Assembly (NCBI GenBank): GCA_964019335.1
Contig: OZ025707.1
Location: forward strand, 419,501-483,500
Reading direction: 5' to 3'
From: Diplonema japonicum
Taxonomy: Eukaryota; Euglenozoa; Diplonemea; Diplonemida; Diplonemidae
DNA length: 64,000 nucleotides
In this document: positions 1 to 15,000 of the stretch, in pieces
Layout of the letters: each line of letters opens with the position of its first letter
Numbering within the stretch: the stretch's first letter is position 1
The notes under the pieces: model-generated
What the model saw: only the letters and a program-made list of their open reading frames with translations
Databases searched by the model: none
Told to the model about the DNA's origin: nothing
Position numbers and translations under genes: made by a program

Positions 1-3000
1 CTCTGGAAGGGACACTGTCATTGGGTATTGTTCAAAGCTGCTGCAGACTACGCTTGCGTCACCACCGACTCCTGAAGTCGTCACCAACTGTCAGAAAGCG
101 TTCCAGCAGCTCCCCCAGCTCGCCAGCGGGTTGCTGAAACATCTTGAAGACCGGTTTACGTTACGGCACTGCCACGCCACCACGGCTGTCAGAGTGCTCC
201 AGACCCTCCCCGGCGACGCGAACGCCATTATCGGCCCCAACGGCTTCCTCAAAAAACAGTCGAACAAGAAACCGTCTCAGAACCTCATCGCGGTGGTGCT
301 GGAGGTTCTCGAGAGCCAGTGGCCCCTCGCCTCGCAGGACGCGATCACCATCATCAAGAACGTGGCGATGCACGAACACCACAGCAGCGATCCAGCTGCG
401 GTCCTTCTGTGCTTATCTTCCGTTGCGCGGACGGATTTCGACGGGACGTGGGACTGGCTGCGCGGCTACAAGGAAAAGGATTACTTCAACGCCTTTGAGA
501 TCTGTGGCCACCACGTGAGATGCACGCATCCCGAGCTCGCCTCTGCCTCCGTCGTTGACGTCGATTACTTCGCCGATTCCATCGAGTTCCGTCTCATCAT
601 CCGGGCCGGTGCGTCAGACCACGTTGGAGGTGCCGGGGCACCCACCGCGAACACCGCTGAGCTCGCACAGGATCAGAACATCGGTGCGGGCGACCGTGTC
701 AGGGTGCGTGACCACGCCGCAAGCGACTGGAAGCTCGGCATTGTGACAGAAGCTCCAGACGCGGCTAACCCAAACACGGAGGTCAAGGTCAGAAGCGACG
801 GATGGCAGACGGCGTACACTTGGAACTTCATCGAAAAGGTGCTTGCGCCGCCCCCATCAGAGGCAGCGAGCCACGGCACCAACGGCAGCTGGAGTACAAG
901 CGTAAGGGTGAAGCTGACACGCTATCCGCAAGTTGTGGCCGGCTCGTGGAAGACGTCCTATGGCGACGACAACGAGTGTGAATTCAAACCGCGGGTGATC
1001 CCCCCTCCCTCGCGTGGCTACGTGGCCGGCGACACAGGTTTCGAGACACTTGCCCCCGCCTTGCAAGAGTGGGTGGCAAGGTGGGACCCTCGAGGGTGCG
1101 GATCTAGACTGTACCCCTGTGCCACGGACTTTGTCGAGCAGGTAGTGAATGGCGACGTGATGGAGCGTGACAGGCTTCTTCCCAGGATGTGGGAATGGGT
1201 GGTCAGAAAGGTGATGGCACACCACTTCCGTTTCATGGCAGACCTCGACGCTTGGGTGTTTGGCGGCAGCGACGGTTTGCAAACATGCAAGGGTTCTCGA
1301 AAAGAAGCCGCACAGGTCCTGCTCGAGCAGTATTTCCTTGTACGGAAAATCGAATGGCACACCGCGCCGATCAACTTGGAAAAGGCGAAGCCCATTGCAG
1401 GGATTTACAAAGGTGCAGACGTTTTCTTCGCAGACGCGAGTGCTGCGCAGACCGAGTTGCAGGAGAAGATCAATTCCAGGAACGTGTCTCGATCGCAAGT
1501 GCTTGAGTTTGAGAGACACCGTGCTATCCTTGATGCTAACAAGATAGAACTGACCTCCAACGTGATCCTAGAGGATATCGGGAAGGAGCTCAGAGGCGTG
1601 GAGCATACATCGGCTATGTTGCGTGAGCTGGTCGACAGGTGGGGTGTGAACGGTGCTGATGACTTGCTTGCTCAGCTTGAGGACACTGTGAGACAAAGAG
1701 ATCTGACCCCGCTGTGCTTGATCGAGCAGCTGCATAAGGAAGTGTGTGTGAAGCTTGGCGCTGTCCTGCAGCTCCCTGACGCAGCTACGTCTCCGCTTCT
1801 CCGTGCGCACTTCCTGCAGAAGACGGGTGGCAAGACCCACGCTGACGATTTCCCTAAGAAGTTTAACCTTGTGCTAAAGGACATCGCCACCATGACCATC
1901 TCCACACCGTGTGTCAACGCGGTGGCGGACCTCGACCCCCCGGAGGGCAACTACGCTGAAGGTCGTCGTGATCAAGAACAACGGCTTCTTACATCCCTCG
2001 GTGTGCAGCCCGACGTCATCGAGGCACTTCTCTACGGTGCCCTGCCGCTTCGACTTGCTGTCCATGGGCTGGGCGCCTTCAGGAGGCTGGCCATCAACCC
2101 GCCGTCCAGTGGGCTCAAGCTGCACGACTGCTTTTTCGACGACAATCAGGACAGCTTGCTGCTGCACTTGAACGCCGATAAAGTAAAGCTCTCGGACTGT
2201 TCCGAGACGCTGAAAAAGCTGCGCGACGTGTCTGCTGGCTGCAGAGCTAACGTGCTGAGACTCATCGCAGCGGTGCTGCAGTGCGGTGCGCTTGTTGACT
2301 TCGTCAGGAGGCACCCAGAGACGCAGGACACTGGGCTTGCAAACGTGCTGGCCAACGCGAGGGACAAACAGCACGCCGATTTCCAGACTTTCTTGGAAGC
2401 CTGCACGTACATCAACCCTTTTGTCGCAGCCTCGGCTTTGCACGCAGAAATGGTGGACAAGCAGGAGCAGGGAGACGACGAAGACAGCGTACTCCTACGT
2501 CCGAAGATGATGTGCAGCAAGTTCTTCGCCTCTCTGTCTGACGCCTTTGCAGGCGGCGAGGAGGGTGCTAACATGAACATGCTGGAGGAGATGCTTTTGA
2601 CCACATCAGAGAAGGACAAACTCGAAGCCTTGGAACAATTGGTGGCAAGTAAAACCACGACCACAGATGCCCTCGTTGTTCAGTGCAACACGCTTGTGGA
2701 CAGCATGATCGAAATCGTGCTGCCTCCCACCGGAACCCCGACGCTTGTCTGCAAACCGCAGGAAGCAGCCCTCATGATCCTTGGGCAATACAAGGACGTC
2801 ATCTACAGAGCAACGCTGCAGAGGATCAGCGACCCATCCCTTGATACGTTCGTTACGCAATCGAAGGAGGTGCTGCGTGCCTACCTTGGCGCTTGCTCTT
2901 TGTTCGACGAAGGGCATCTTGAGTTCCGAGGTCGCACCCTCTCCTTCAAGCACAGCGAGGCTAACAGAGTGCATACCTTGTTGCAGTCCCTCCGTGGGCA

Positions 3001-6000
3001 GTGGGTTCTTTCGTCGCTTGCCAAAGAAAGGGGAGCTGACTCTCTGCTTGCCGGCTCCATCAAGGTGCACCCCGTCCTAGGTGCGCTGTCCTCCGCAGAG
3101 CTCGTGAGGCTTGCTTTGCTGCTGCGCAGCGCGAAGCCGTTGTCTGCTTCCATCGGCAGTGCGTTCCTTGATGCCCTGAAACCAGGTAGGAAGTTGACAA
3201 TTAAGAAGGGGGAGCAAGTGGTGCGCGATGAGGTGCTGATGACGGAGTCCGTTAGGCAGTGCATTCCTGTTGCCTGCGCGTTGGAAATGCAAGCGCCTGA
3301 GTTCGTGAAGGAGGCGCAGCACAAGGAGAAGATCATGTGGGGTTGCAAGCACGAGACCATAGAACTTGCAGAAGACGACGCACGCGCCACACGTAAAAAT
3401 GTTGCCTTCGCAACGGCACCAATGTGTGTGTCGCCTAACACGGGAAGGTCGGGGTACCATGAGTGGAACATTGAGATTCTGTGCGGTCCTACTGCGAACT
3501 CGCACATCGGGGTGTGTTCGCCATCCATCGACCTCAGCGGGGGCGCTGAGTGCTACGAACAGCGCTGGACCCTCACCAACGAGGGGACTATGTGGGGCGC
3601 TAACAAGAAGCAGGGCAGCAGGCTGGGCGGGTACACCACAGGCGACGTCATCACGCTGCATTTGGACGCCGACGCGTGCACTCTGCACTTCTCAGTGAAC
3701 GGAGAGAAGAAGACACAAGGCATCAGCAACGTGAAGCTTCCTGTGAGCCCTTGCGGGTGCCTCAGCAACCCTGGCATGTCCATCAGGATCACGAGACCTA
3801 TTGACCGCGAAGCTAAGAATAACATCAGCATCAGCGGCAGCAACAGTCTTATCGACGGGGTCTACACACCAGCGCTGTCTGCGTACTACAGACATGACGG
3901 GGCTGTGCTGTGCTCTGCAGGGAACGGGTGGGCTGTGTACGAGTCTGACAAGTACAAGGCTAGGCGCTTGCTCGCGAGTGTGGAGTCCCACAACGGAAGT
4001 ATTTTGCCACACGAAATGGGCGACTGGAGAGAAGTCGACACTGATGGGAACCTGAAGCTCCAATCCAGTTCCGATGTTGAAGTAGGCTTGGGCACCACCC
4101 ATGAAGACGAGTGGATCGCACCCACTTTGAAGGAACAGGAGGTGAAGTTCGACAACGGCGGTGCCCCGATCAAGTTGAAACCAGACGACGAAACACCCGA
4201 GCCTGAAGCATCCCCTGCACCTGCGCCCGCCCCTGCTCCTGATTCTGCCCCCGCTCCTGCTTCCGCAGAGGACCTCCCCACTGCTACATCAGAGGAGCTC
4301 CCCTGGATGAGTGACTTGTTCACAGATGAGCATCGTACCAATTCCGAGCTGGGTGTGACTTTTGCCGTTGTGAAGGACGCATTTGTGGTGCAAACTGTGA
4401 CCAACTACCTGCTGGGGGCTGACTTCGGGCTTCTTCCTGACATGCGCATCTTGTCTGTGAACCACGGCCCGAGGCAAGGCAGGACGGGCACTCCGGGGCA
4501 GCTCCTTGAGAGGCTCCAGAGTGCCTGCGAGTCGGGTTCTGTGTTCACTACCAACACGCGCTCTGCGGCTGCGTGGGACTACGTGTCCGACGACATGCAG
4601 TGCAGCGGGACATCTGTCACGAAGTCTGAGGTACAGAACAGCACCTTGGAAAAGTTGAAGCTGTTCACACCGCAGAAGAAGGAGACGCACTCCCTCGCAT
4701 TCTCGCCCACCGTCGTCACGGAGTGGAAAATCAAGATAACAGGCGACGTCTATGGCGCAAGGGTCGGTGCTGCTACTGCAGACTTCGACGTGAGTAAAAA
4801 CATCGGAGCACAACCCAATGCCAAGAACGCATGGTGGCTGCACCGAAACGGACGCATGTATCACGGAAACACGCACATCAAGAATACAGGCGGGCAAGCC
4901 TTCAAGCGAGGCGACGTGATCTCGGTGAGGTACGGCAGCGGGAAGTTGGAGTTTGCCGTCAATGACAACTGGCTGCCGTGTAGCATCTCCAACATCCCTG
5001 CTATGGTACACCCCGTTGTCTACCTCCCTAGCAAGACAGCTTCTGCGTGTTTGGCTGTGGAAAAGTCGAAGCCCAAAGTAAGGGCGCTGTTCTGGACGAG
5101 GAAAGCAGATGGCATCACCTTCGAAGATGACAACAAAACGTGCTTCCGCTCGGGGGCAAGCCCATGCTGCGCTTTTGGCGAGCAGTTCCAAGGCGGCAGA
5201 AAGTCTTTTGAGTTCAGCATCTCTGACACATGCGCCTCATCGCTGTTCGGTGTGCTGTCCGCCACGGCACCTGTCGACCGCATGTTCCCTGGTGGCGAAA
5301 CGTGGGGTGTGGCAATCAGACCCAACGTTGGCGAGCTATTCTTCAGCGGCGGTGAGAAGGTGTGGGGGCCTAACGACAGTCTCAAGTTCGGCGCAAACGA
5401 CAGGATCAGGATCACCGTTGACTACGAGGAACAGAACTTCGCTATCTACAAAAACGGGACTAAGGTTGTGGATGCGGAAGATTTGGATGAGGAGGTCAGC
5501 TTTGAAGGACCTCTCGCGCCTTGTGCGATGTTTGGTGATTCCGGGATAAAGTGCAAGCTCTACTCCGTTATGCACCCCGGGCAGCTGGCCTCGCCGGCAC
5601 CGCAGCCGGAGTTCAAGATTGGTGACGTGGTTACTATCAACGCGGACCCTGAGAACGCCAGCGCCCTGAACTCCAGCCAGGGATGGGTCGAAGAGATGGA
5701 CTCTACGTGCGGCAGACAGGGGACCATCGACCGCATCAAAAACAACTCGTACACCGTGTCATTCTCGGGAGGCGGGAGGTTCCACTACTCTCTGGCCAAC
5801 ATCCACAAATCAGGCGGCGGTGCTGCAAAAACCGAGACCAACGACGCTGCGAAGGTGGTTCACATCAAAGCTGTGCAGGCATCAGGGAATTACGTGAAGA
5901 AGACACTGTCGTACGTAAGAGAAGACCGCAACGTGCAGCTATTCTACTGGAACAAGAGGTGGTACGTGGCTGACATGAACGACACACCCTTGCTGTGGTC

Positions 6001-9000
6001 CGAGGAGTGCGAGCCCGAGCGTCTGGGAACCAGTGCTATGCTCTGGACAGAGATAAACAAGAAGATATCCGACTACCCACAGCACATCCGTGTCGACGCA
6101 GGTACAGCATCAGGTGTCTACGCACACGACGGTACAAAGAACGGGCGCGGCACGTGGGTCAACCCTTTCAACGGGATGCAACTTATCTATACCGAATACA
6201 ACTCCTGGGCCATCATGCAGGGTACAAACGCACTGGTCGCCTCTGTGGGTGACGGTTCCATGCAACCCAACCCTGCCTGTGTCACAAAGTGGCAGGTTGG
6301 CACTGCTGAGGGCTGGCAGGAGGACAACTTCATCGTTGTGGAGGAAGTGTCTGAGGGCTCTTCCATGATCGAGTCGGGCAACAATTTCTACACCCCGCAT
6401 GAGCTGGGCAGCACTGACGGAACACCGACCACCTTCGGAACGAAGAAAGAGTACAAGGCGGTCATCAACCTGTCGATGGACGTGCGCTCTGCCGATCAGA
6501 TGGTGACGTCAGAAACCGATCCAATGACCAACGACGAGCTGGCAGGGTGGCACATTGTGCACAGCACAACCGGCGCTTGCCCCAGGGGACCTTCCATGAG
6601 GTACGCCCTCTCTGAGATCGCAGTGACGCAGGGCCCCATGATCAACTGGGAGCAGTGGCATGATGACGAAGGTGCACAGACGTCTGTGATGGTGTCGGCA
6701 AAGGAGATGCTCGCACGCATTGCGCAATTCCTTGATAGGCTCCGAACGTTGGGCACTGATGCAAGGGACATCCTTAACCTGGACAGAAGAGGCCAGGACC
6801 GCTACGGCCCTCTGTCTGAGCGCACTGTCGAAGGCAGCGTAGTGGATGTTTCTAGGCTCAGCAACGCGGACAAGCGTGCATTCGGGCTGGCGCTCTTTAC
6901 GGCAGAAGGTTTAAAGCCGCACCATGTGCTTGACTGCACACCCCTTACACCGCCTGAGGACATTCACAACTTTATTGTTCGGTTCAGGGGCATTAAGAAG
7001 GGCAGGCTGCTTGTCAACAACCTGCAGGTCCTCTCGCCTGACGCGCAAGCAGAGGTGCGTCAAGCGGCGCGTGAAGATAATGAACACAAAGAGCTCATTG
7101 CCGTCATCACCGAAGGTGCTGGTGTCGACGAGTCTGTTGAGCAGCTGGACACTAGATGCTGTGACATGCAGTGGAAGAAGTGGGCGCACGCCAGGGCAGT
7201 CAAGCTTCGTAAGTTCGAAACAGTGACATACTACCACCAGGCGGAGGGTGAGGGCAAGTCATTCGCCATTGAGAAGAACCACGTGGAGCCGCACCGTGCG
7301 AGCAACTCTAACGCACCTGTTGTGAGGCTGGACCTGAACTATGCGTCCACAGCGCAGTCTGTGTCTGAGTATCTTCTCGCACCCCTGCGTGCCGACGCAG
7401 GTCTTCTCATTGTAAACATCGCTCACGACACGCCACTGAATATTGCCAACAGCATCCTTGACAGCTTGGTGTTCTTCGGGAAGCTGGCATCGCCTTCGGG
7501 ACTGGCCGTGATTGTGCCCATCAACGGCTGGCACCTTGTAGTTGAGTTGCAGTCGCCAACATCGTCCTTCGCCGCCTCAGGGGGCGTGGCCCCGGAGATC
7601 AACTGCACGCAGTTCAACATCTTGGCCATCGACGGCGTCGCACAGAAGGGGACGTTGCTGCCCTTCAGGATCGGCGAGATCGCGAACGCCGACGAAGCAC
7701 TCGGTTTCTTAGAAAAGCACACTGAGGGACTGAAGGACGTTCCTCGCGAAGAGCAGCTGCGCATGATATGCCGTGGGACACCCCCTCCTGACATTCAGGC
7801 AACTGGTATCACGTGGAGTTCGGACACAACTGTTCCCGCAGAGGAGTCGAAGAGGAGGAACGAGTTGGACAGTATGCACATCTCCGCTAGGGCCATGGCG
7901 CGTGTTGCACGTTTGATCGCTTTGCGATTCACAAAGTTTGCAAGCACGTTCGCGTACACAGACAACGAGGGCGCTGGCGTGAAGGAAGTGCGTGCTCTGG
8001 TCGCTGAGTGCTTGCGGTACGCGGCGCATCAGTACCTGTTCCCCGACGTCCCCAACATCTTCCATCTGAGAGTCAGCGACGACCCTGTCCCCACCATGAT
8101 GGTGCTTGCTGGTACCGTTCCGCCGCCTATCGAAAAAGCACGTTCTGCAGTTAGAGGCGCTCTGGAGACCTTTATGCGGGGTCTTTACGGCGGGAATGCT
8201 CATGCAGGTGCAGGAGGGCCTTCTGTTGACCTCGTGGATTTAGAGGACAGGCCTTTGTACTCCCTGGTGGAGGTGCTTGCGACAGAGATGCACGTCAGCG
8301 AGAAGGAGACGTCGTCGCTGCTAACAGAAAAAGGTTACGTGCTCATCCCTGATTTCTTGCAGAAGATGGTGCAGCTGAGCGAGCACATCGAGCTGCATGA
8401 CACCTCCATCTTGCAGGGGCCGTCCGGTACTGGGAAGAGCTTCTGTGTTTCGCTGCTGGCGGACCTTGAACAACAGTCGCGCAGGCACGGGTTCAGTGGC
8501 ATCGACACGGCGTTGATTGAGTGCATCAGAGGACATGAAATGAGAGAGTGCTTCCCCGAGGGACGGAGCGATCAGGTAGGCGACATCTCCAACGTGCTTT
8601 GGGACGCTGTGAACAGGGAGGACTACCAGAATGTGTTCGACGTGATTGATTCTATCTGCGACAGGACTCCTGCTGTGGCAACGCGTGCGTTGGACACAAT
8701 CAGGAAGGCTCTCTTGGATCTCGTAGGACCCATGCTGGTGGATCCCAAGCTTCACCCTGAAGTGACGCAGAAGATGTACGAGTCGGACGGCATCATGATG
8801 GCCTGCATGACGCTGCAGAGCGGCACTGAAGGCGATGAGCCGCAGGAAGCCGTGAAGCGTTTGAAAACTTGCATCACCGAAGTCGTGCACTCTCTGAGCA
8901 GGATCGGAAGGGCTTACATGACACAGAACGCGGTTGGCTGTGTGCAAGCTGCCATTGAGAACGAGGTGTACCCCAGCATCGTTGACGACGAGAGGTTGCT

Positions 9001-12000
9001 GAAGTCCCTGAAGCGTGACCATGTGAGGCACGCACTGCTGGCATGGGCACGCGATGTACCCGCCAAGTGCGGAGAGCGCACGCACGACGTTGTAAAGGTG
9101 CTTGTTAAACACGTCAAAGCGCTGCTTGCGAGGAACCGCCTTCTGCGCCCGTCGCAAAAGCTCCTCAACATGATCGAGTCGCAGAGCAATCTGACGCAGC
9201 AAGACACGTCAATCATGGAGATGGTGGAGCTGCTGTTGGACTCGAAGAAGGCAACAAACTTCAAGAGCGTGTTGATGAGCTTCGACATGACACCTCAGGA
9301 TCTGTTTGAAGAGCTGTCCCCCATCCTGCATAACGCTGTGGAGTGCCCCAGCGTGCGGTTCATCGTCTTCATCGACGAAATGAACGCCTCGAACATGATG
9401 GGGATGCTGAAGAGGATCATCATCGACAGGTCGTGGGACATGTGGGGGAGGGAGAGACCGCAGTCGGACGGCAAAATACCTGAGAACGTGTGTTTCACAT
9501 GTGCTGTGAACCCGCATAAGAAGGACAGCGCTTTGGAGGGAGGCGACGCCTCTGTCAGTGTGCAGGACTCGGAGCTTGGGTTCGATGTGCAAGCACTCCC
9601 CCCGGCGGCTAGGGCACACGTGATCCCTTGGAAGCAGCTGTCCGACGACCAACGTGACTTGTTCGCTGCGCGTAGACTGGGGAACAACAGGACTCTCTTT
9701 ACCAACCATGTGCCGCGCAACCACATCGACGCCCTTGCCGGCACTATGCTCGTTGCGCACAAGCACGTTCAGAACCACCTTGTTGCAAGCCGAAGCAGGA
9801 GTACCGTGTCACAACGTGACATCCACAGGACCATGAAGCTGTTTGATTTCTTCTTTGAAAGGAACCACGACTTCGTGACCGGCAGCGGGAGGCCGCCGAC
9901 CCAGGTTTGGCACAGGGCATTGAGCGCCATGATTGCGGCCGTCGCTGTTTCGTACTACTTCCGTCTGGTCCCTGAACAGCGAAAGCTTCTTGCAAAGGAG
10001 GTGACCGAGTACCTGTTCAACGCGCAAGCTACACAGTCCACCAATTCAGACCTTGACACCCCGTTCCACATCCCCGAGGAGCTGGAGTTTTCTGTTTGCG
10101 TGCAGCGTGCTGTGAACCTATACTGTGACCCTGACCACATGAAGCTCCCGGAAGCTGTGTTCCAGCATCAGGGTCTGATGGAGAACCTATTTGTGCAGCT
10201 GGTCTGCTTCCACCTGCGTCTCGGTGTGATCCTACACGGGGCGCCAGGGACTTCGAAGACGCTATCGAACAACATCATCAGAGACAACATGACGGGTAGG
10301 GGGGACTTCATGAACAAGTTCGCCCAGATATCTGAAGTGTGTCGCTACCAAGGGTCCAGCCAGAGCACGGCGGATGAGATCAAGCGAAAGTGCTTAGAGG
10401 CCTTGGAGTCACAGCAGCGCCACGACGCTGTGGGGCGAAAGAATAAGAGATCCCTACTGTTCGTAGACGAAGCCGGGTTGGTGGGATCCGGGGAAATGGC
10501 CAGGAAGTGGGGCCTGAAGGTTCTTCACTACTACTTGGAAGCCGGCCTTGCGGCAGTGCTCATGACAAACGACCCCTTAGACCCCGCCATCAGCAACAGG
10601 TGTGTTGAGGTATTCCTGTCGAAACCCTGTGAAGAAGAGCTTGCCGCCATCTGTTGCGGTATCTTGCACCCGAAGGGAATGAATGCGCTGAACGACGTGG
10701 CGAAGCAGGTGATCCCGGCATGTTGTGTGGCGTACGGGAAGCTGATGGAAGGCGGCAGCGGTGCGACGGCAGCGGAAAGGCGGTCACCAGCTGAGCTTAA
10801 ATGGTGGTTCGGTTTACGTGACTTGTTCCACTTGATGCGTTACTTGAGAAGGCAGCAGAGTGACCCTTCTGAGGTGAAGATCACAGCGGAGTCACTCATG
10901 CGAGGCCTGGAGAGGAACTTCAACGGGTTGCCGGAGCTGTTCGCAACGGTGGTGGACACGTTTGGAGATGCGCTGAGCGAGTGCGGGTTGAAGGAATACA
11001 GCGCAATAGGTTTGAGGAAGTTGGCAAGACGGAAACTCGAAGTAGTGAGCGACTCGCTGACGGACAACAACAGGGCATCGGAAGGCTCGGCGAGGAACTT
11101 GAACGACATGTGGGTGCGCTTCAAGCTCCTTGTCGACACGACAGCGGATGGGTCGCTGCTGGAGCTGCTGCATGGCACGCAGGTGCACGACTTCGATGGT
11201 GTGCAAGTCCTGTCGTTGTCATCGCTGTCTGCCGACGAGCTGATGCCTGTCACTGTCGTGAGCCAGATCGCTGCTGCCATGGAAACAGGCAAGACCGTGT
11301 GGCTGACCAACACTCGTGCCATCGACGGCTGCTTGTTTGACGTCTTCAACCAAAACTACCAATGCTGCACAAACGGCAGGAACCAAGTCCTGCACTTCGT
11401 CGCCCTGGCCATCGGTGCCACACTGGAGTACAAAAGGGTCCACAAAAACTTCCAAGCCATTGTTCACGTCACGCGCGCGGAGCTGTCACCCGACGTGCTA
11501 CCTGCGCCCTTCCTCAACAGGCTCGAGAAGTTCACTGTCGGAGTGGAGGACATTTTGGAGCATGCCATCCACCAGCTGCCCGACAAAGAGCGAAGGCTTG
11601 CTGCATGGGCCCGTGAGAAGTGCGGCAGGTTTGCCCGCTGCCTCTCCGTGACAGACAGGTGCCTATTCAGTGCCAAGCCGTCCGATACACTAGACAGTGT
11701 GGTCCTCGAAGCCATTGCGAAGGGCCGCATCGAGGAGCTGCCGTACGACACGAGGATCAGTGTGGACGAATCACTCTCAAGCTTCTTGTGGGGAACGAGC
11801 CACACTGGCAACGCGGCCTCGCTGTGGAGGAACAGAGCGCTTCACATGCTCCATCTCATGCGGCCTGAGGGCATGATGTTGGCCCAAAGGGTGCTGCAGA
11901 AGGCCCCTGCTTACGTGAGGTCGTTCTTCGTGTCACTGTCGCCGTGGAGCTTCAGGTCCTTCACAAAACACCTGAGTACCGTGTCGAAGGATAACACAGT

Positions 12001-15000
12001 GAACTGGAAGAGGACTGTAGTGTACTCTCCGGATAACGTCGACTTTGGAGCAGTGCTTCAGAGCGAGAAGTATGTGAAGCTAGTGAGTCTCGACGCAATG
12101 GCTAAGTCGGAGCGTGGTGCTGAGGACCTGCAAGAGGAGGTTTACAGATTCGTGGAAGACAAGAACCTTTCTGTGTTTGTCCTGATCATAAGCCCAGCAT
12201 TCCTTGGGCAGCCTATTGTGCGTGAGGTGCGCCACTTGCTAGAGTCCCCTCCAGAGAACACCGAGCTGGGCGGTGTCAAATCGGTTGTTCTCCTTCAGAC
12301 TTTCCGTCCTTCGGAGTTCGCAACAAGTTGCACACCCCTCTTCTCGACTGGTTGGGACCAGGAGTACATTGACGCTGCTGCCGACATCACAGGCTCCGAC
12401 CTGCTGAGGTACGTAGACTCCAACATCACCGGCATGAAACTGCCTACTGCAATGCCGACCTGGGCGGTCACAGAACAAGCTCTCTCTGAAGCTCTGGCAG
12501 AAGTTGATGCCGCGCAAGCCACCAGGCACGCAATGCCGCAGCTGAAAGACGATCTTGCAAACGATTTGTATGACCTCAGGCTTCCGTTTGTTCGCCGCCT
12601 TGACCTCACGAAGGAGCTCTTCAAGAGGTGCCCGGTGGTGCGCAGTACAATCGTTGAGCTCCATTGCAGGTACCTCCCAACCCCTGCACAGCTTGTTGGA
12701 ATGGCCCAAGAAGTGGTGGCAAGAGGGGGCGACCCTTCGCACAGTTTGGCAGCGATGCTCAAGGTCGAAGAGAACAAGATCCCTTGTCACTTGCTGGCCG
12801 TTGCCTTGAGACTGCTGCTCGACGACAGGAACGCAACTGCTTTGATGGCCGCCTCGCAGGAAACAGGTATTGTTCCTAAGGAGATCGACAAGCTCATGGC
12901 CAGGGCTTTGTCCCTTGCCATAGAGGGCATGACCTTCGATCAAGTACTCATGTTGAAGCCTTCTGAGCTGCCTCTTGTTATTGGACCTTCTGCACCAAGA
13001 CTGCCTGGTTCACTCGCGCTCGCGGAGCAGCTTTCGGTGGGTGCCACCGCCAACAACGTCGTCACGGAGGCGGAGAGGCTGCGCAACCTCCATGAAGACG
13101 GCCCTGTGGGCGAGCTTGTGAGGATCATCCACAGGAACGCGACGCTCGTTACAAACTTCTTCATTGACTGTCTCAGGAGCAGGATCCGCCATCCTGATGC
13201 AGAAGTGGAGGCTTCCGCCTTGGGATGGATTCTGCAATTGACACGTGCGAGGCACAGGCAGTGCTTGGGCAGCGCCCCAGAAACTGTGTGGAGCATCCGT
13301 GCCCTGTGCGCGGTAGAGGCGTCGATCATCGACAGCTATGTCTTGACTGTGCTGCCGCTGGCGCAGACCGATGCGCTGAAACATGTTGCCATGCTAGATG
13401 CTACCACAGCTGGGGCTGTAGTGGCACCTCATGCCCCGCCTCAGGTTTCACCGGAGGCCCTGTGCCCCCCACTTCTGATAGAGGCGCTGCGTGGCATGGC
13501 GAAGACTGGGCTCGGGCTGAACAGATGGACGACGGTGGTGGCGAGCATCCACCATAGGACGTCAAGCCAAAACAACTACCCTGAGATGCCATCATTGGTG
13601 ATCACAGCCAAGGCTTTGGTGGCCCACCCGGTCGGCGAAGTGCCTGCATCGGGTACCATCACAGCGTGGATGGCGTTCATCAACGCGAGCATTCAACAAA
13701 AGAGCAGGATAGCTCTGGAAGAGCTATGCAAAGCATTGGAAGCCACTCCGAAGGAGCTGGACGCAGTGTGGAGGGTTGCGCAGACGCTGTCGAACTACTA
13801 CAGCACAAGCAAGGATGCACACATTGCGGAGTGCATCGTGCGCCTGATGTATGTTGGCGACGTGAACAGGGCCATGTGTTGCAGGATCATGCACTCCCTG
13901 GTCCCGCAGGACTCTAATGGGGAACTCGCCGAGCTTTTCTTCAGATCAGCACGGAAGTACGACGCCGCAAACGACCAACCGGACGACGTCGTGGCGCGAG
14001 TTGTGAAAGAGGGTCTTGTTTACACACCTTCGGGGGACGCACAGAACGTTAACCTCACCATCTTCAAGTCGAAGGTGTACACCTCCATCTACGATGCAAT
14101 TGTCGATCACAGCAGTTCCACGCTGTTGAGAGAGCTTGCCGACAAGTGCGAGGCAAGATACGCAAGGGCACATTCCACGATCGCAGCACAGCTCTTCGAC
14201 TGCGTAGCGCGTGTCGCTGAGGAACGGATATTCTTGAAGTTGTTGGCCAGCTGTTTCGGCCCTGGGAACAGCGTTGGGAGCCAACTAGCAACCGGTTCTA
14301 TTGCAACTGTCGCCACGAGGCTCATGAAGCAGCCAGGGTGGAAGGCCCCTGAGAAGGGCGAAGATGCTGTGGGGCTCGACACGCGCTACAGTGACAACGT
14401 GTACGCGTTTTTGACGGAGCTGCGCAGGATCAAGGGCACGAAGGGGATGCTGGAGTTCCTGAAGGAACAGACCACGGGCGCCAACCTGGGATCCTCGTTG
14501 GTGTCCATCTGCGGCGAAGTGATGAAGTATTGCTGCGCCAACTCCGAGCCCCTTGCCACGCGCCCCTGCGACCTGCCCTTCGTGTTTACCGTGGACGACC
14601 CGCTGAACGAGCCGTTCATGAACATTCACAGGGCGCTGCTGATGTCCAATGAGCAGCACAATGTGCAAAAGGTCATCGACGAAGTGGGGAAACTGAAAGG
14701 AAAGATCAGCCCTGTCGAGATGCGGCTGCTCGTGTTCTTCACCGCTGGCCGGGAGTTCATGGGGAAGAGAGAGTCGCACAGCAAGGCTGCTGAACTTGCA
14801 AATTCAGAGCACATGGTTACTCTTCTGCAGCTGACTCCCAAGCAACAGCACTTGTTGCTGGTGTTGCTCGACCCGTGCAGCGTGACGAAGAACCTCACAG
14901 CGCCGTGTGGGATCTCCGACGAAGGCGGGTCGCTCAGGATGGGGAACAAAGACGGCTGGACAGAGATGATGGTCACTGTTATGGCAACAGCGGCAGCGCT

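Noticed and set aside
4289-5191. 300-codon minus-strand frame
   Set aside because: Shadow of the giant gene, whose sense strand encodes recognisable SPRY-like domains at the same place.
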